Assembly: GCA_003864495.1 (NCBI GenBank)
Contig: ML133437.1
Location: 558,001 to 622,000 of the forward strand
DNA: 64,000 bases
Origin: Nemopilema nomurai
Lineage: Eukaryota; Cnidaria; Scyphozoa; Rhizostomeae; Rhizostomatidae
Direction of reading: 5' to 3'
Shown piece after piece: positions 61,951 through 64,000 of the stretch. A model generated the notes under the pieces. It searched no databases. It saw nothing but the letters and a program-made list of their open reading frames with translations, and was not told the origin of the DNA. Every line of letters begins with the position of its first letter. Within the stretch, counting starts at the first letter, position 1. A program made the translations under genes and the position numbers.

Positions 61951-62918
61951 GTAAGTCTGTACACAATCTCTTCCAAAACTCGTGGTATAAATTTCAAAAA
62001 ACAAAAAGCTTTATTCAGAGTCTCATTCCATCTCATCCCCTACCTCCACCTAAGGACCCCTCTTATGCTTTGAGGGCTAAGTTGCAATTACTAGTATCAA
62101 GCAGCTCACAGGAAACGATAGAATGGTGTACTTGCTAGCTCTGGTCTCTAGTCACTTCAACAGTAAGGTGTTAAAAGGCCTATTGCCAAGGATCGTAGGG
62201 CAAACCAGGGTCAACTAACGAATGAAGGTCAGATAGAATTATTTCTCACATGACATGCTCTGAGAAAGCGATTGTGATCTGCAACAGAGCAAAGGCTTCT
62301 TTGTTGACTGAAAACTTGTGGTCTTCTGCAATACAAGCAGCGAAGCCACAAATTGGACTGTCATCAATTAACTGGTGCAGGCAAGGTTTGAAGTGAGCTT
62401 TCAGTAATATGAAGGGCTATGTTTCAATCGATTGATACTACCCATAGCGAAGAATGTAAAGACACAAAGAGATATGTCCTATATGAATGTTGTATTCGAA
62501 CATCAGGTTAACAAGAATAAAACCCTCCATCTTTCTCAACTCTAACTAATGACTTAAAGAAACCGACAGTTTGGCAATGTTTTTTTCTCAAGGCCTCAGA
62601 CGATGGGGAATTTTTAGCCTTAACGCTCAACCACGACAATCGCATTTCATAAATAGGATAAGTGAATCCACTGTTGCCAGGATACAAGTAAAGGCGCTTT
62701 TGGTACCGAGAGTCAAAATTACTGCAGGTTGTGACAGGATTATTGTTGTGAAGGAGTTATGGCGAACGTACCAAACAGATACTAGGAGTCAGTGCGCATG
62801 CTCAGCAGGAATCGACTGGATTAGACAGAATACTTGGCTCCCTTTGGATATCATGTTCATTCTTTCGTAATACAGAGGCTTAACATTCATGGCCAATGCT
62901 TAGTAAAAGCCTTTCGAG
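61951..62918. other. Gap between two candidate exons
   Basis: No supported feature; a 99-codon plus ORF (62571-62870) has no family resemblance. Confidence 0.3.
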
Positions 62919-62988
62919 ATGAAGTTGTCGGCTGCATCAATGCTGTTACTGCTGATCGCGTTTCACACGCAAGTTTCAAGCAATGAAG
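62919..62988 (+). CDS. Candidate first exon encoding a signal peptide
   Basis: ATG at 62919 opens MKLSAASMLLLLIAFHTQVSS then NE and ends in phase 1 at a GTTTGT donor. A short basic start, a nine-residue hydrophobic core and small residues before the likely cleavage site (VSS) make a textbook secretion signal; a phase 1 intron just after it is common in secreted metazoan proteins. The remaining exons were not found in the window and may lie beyond its right edge. The donor is weak. Confidence 0.45.
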
Positions 62989-63517
62989 GTTTGTTGTGCC
63001 ATTTTGTATCAGTTTTGAGCAAACAGCCAATTACGTATGCGAATTTAGAACGGTGGCATTTGCACTTATACTGTAAAAGACTCAAGGTGTAGTTTAATGT
63101 CCTCGGTGTTTTATTTGAGTAACATGTTGGAAAATAACTCGCAACTTAAGTTGCTTAAATATCTGAAAACAACGCTGGAATACAAATCCTTTCCGATGTA
63201 TGCATGCAGTGATTCTCTTTGCAAAAGGTAGATGCGCACGGGCTTGTTTATAACTGGTGGCCCTAAACGTTTGCACCACAAACTGTACTCGTTACAGAAA
63301 CGTCCGTCAGCATCAATATGGATTCCAATGTGTATGTTGCCAATGGCAATGAGTGATGTACGGCTTAACACAATAGTGAGACACAACAACTAGAACTTTG
63401 GATTACTGGCTAAGGGAGTCCTGGAAAATGAATACGGTCTAAGTGCTGAGCAGATAAATAATACCTGGTTGACCTACTCGCGTTGTCGAAAGTCTGAAGC
63501 ACTATCTTTGGACTTAC

Positions 63518-63581
63518 CCAAACAGACCAATGCCTGGAACGCTTTGTTCCTTTCTTCTTGGAAGGAAGACTTGGATGGCTG
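63518..63581 (-). CDS. Candidate minus-strand exon, function unknown
   Basis: 64 nt between an AG (TTGGGTCTTAG) and a strong GTAAGT donor, reading QPSKSSFQEERNKAFQALVC. Helical and soluble in look; no family recognised and no partner exons found. Confidence 0.25.
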
Positions 63582-64000
63582 CTAAGACCCAAATCTAGTT
63601 GAGGCGTTGTTGGAAAGTTCAAATAGGAAAAAGCTATAAAATAAGAGAGCGTGACAAACTGGAATCGAAATTATCAGAGTGATTTTCTGCTCAAAGAGTA
63701 TTATTGTACTTTAATGAAAGTCAATTCGGGTATGTTTGCGCGATGAAACAGGACACTTCGACTTCGGACTATCATTCAATGATGCGCAGGAGGTCACTAG
63801 GGGCACTCCGGGGAATGTAGCTTGATCTCCTAATGGGTCGGGGGCACGGAACCTTGAACCACATCAGACACGCCCTAATTACACCAAAAAGAAAGAATAA
63901 TGACTCAGCTTCGAAACCGTGTATGCAGTGTGCGAACATCAGACAGCGTTTAATTCATTCTTATTGACTGATTCTATAATAGATTTATCATGGTCAATTT

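Noticed and set aside
1..64000. tRNA, rRNA or other structural RNA genes
   Set aside because: No cloverleaf with A and B boxes or rRNA core sequence was noticed on either strand by eye; a covariance-model scan would be needed for certainty.

Overview
The window looks like AT-rich nuclear DNA from an invertebrate animal: split genes with GT-AG introns, conserved metazoan proteins, a satellite array and many cut-and-paste DNA transposon remnants. A cnidarian or another early-branching metazoan is my best guess, based on the mix of a solo rhodopsin-like receptor and KDZ-type and foldback-type elements. That is inference; nothing seen fixes the species. There are no bacterial signatures such as operons, CRISPR arrays or Shine-Dalgarno spacing.

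Layout. Positions 1-2806 (minus) hold the first two coding exons of a PPTC7-like mitochondrial PP2C phosphatase that continues past the left edge. Positions 4790-13794 (plus) hold a complete 12-exon phosphorylase kinase gamma catalytic subunit (PHKG, 420 codons), head to head with PPTC7. Positions 15084-22813 are about 44 copies of a ~175-bp satellite. Positions 23419-24526 (minus) hold a three-exon UPF0390/C19orf53-like gene. Positions 24.6-43 kb are transposon-rich: a ~0.5-kb dispersed repeat in three copies, a 300-bp hAT-type MITE with an 8-bp target duplication, a TIR element, a 3.7-kb foldback-like element whose arms are 169-bp tandem repeats, and a 2.6-kb near-perfect palindrome lying between phase-compatible exons of a KDZ (CxC)-like gene. 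Positions 43914-58943 (minus) hold an almost complete 19-exon PRMT7 arginine methyltransferase gene. An intronless class A GPCR (46236-47183, plus) sits inside its largest 3' intron. The right end (59-64 kb) has only isolated candidate exons.

Main points. (1) PRMT7 is full length (691 codons) only if two single-base deletions are allowed for, each in a short G/C run; splice phase and homology both require them, so they are assembly errors or early decay. (2) PHKG carries a 57-bp in-frame duplication of an exon end plus its splice donor, and a candidate internal promoter/first exon that would make a kinase-less C-terminal protein. (3) Two neighbouring genes have copies of the same dispersed repeat upstream in the same relative orientation. 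(4) The foldback-like element and the long palindrome are the most unusual structures.

The PHKG, PPTC7 and PRMT7 genes are linked only by position; no shared pathway is implied.
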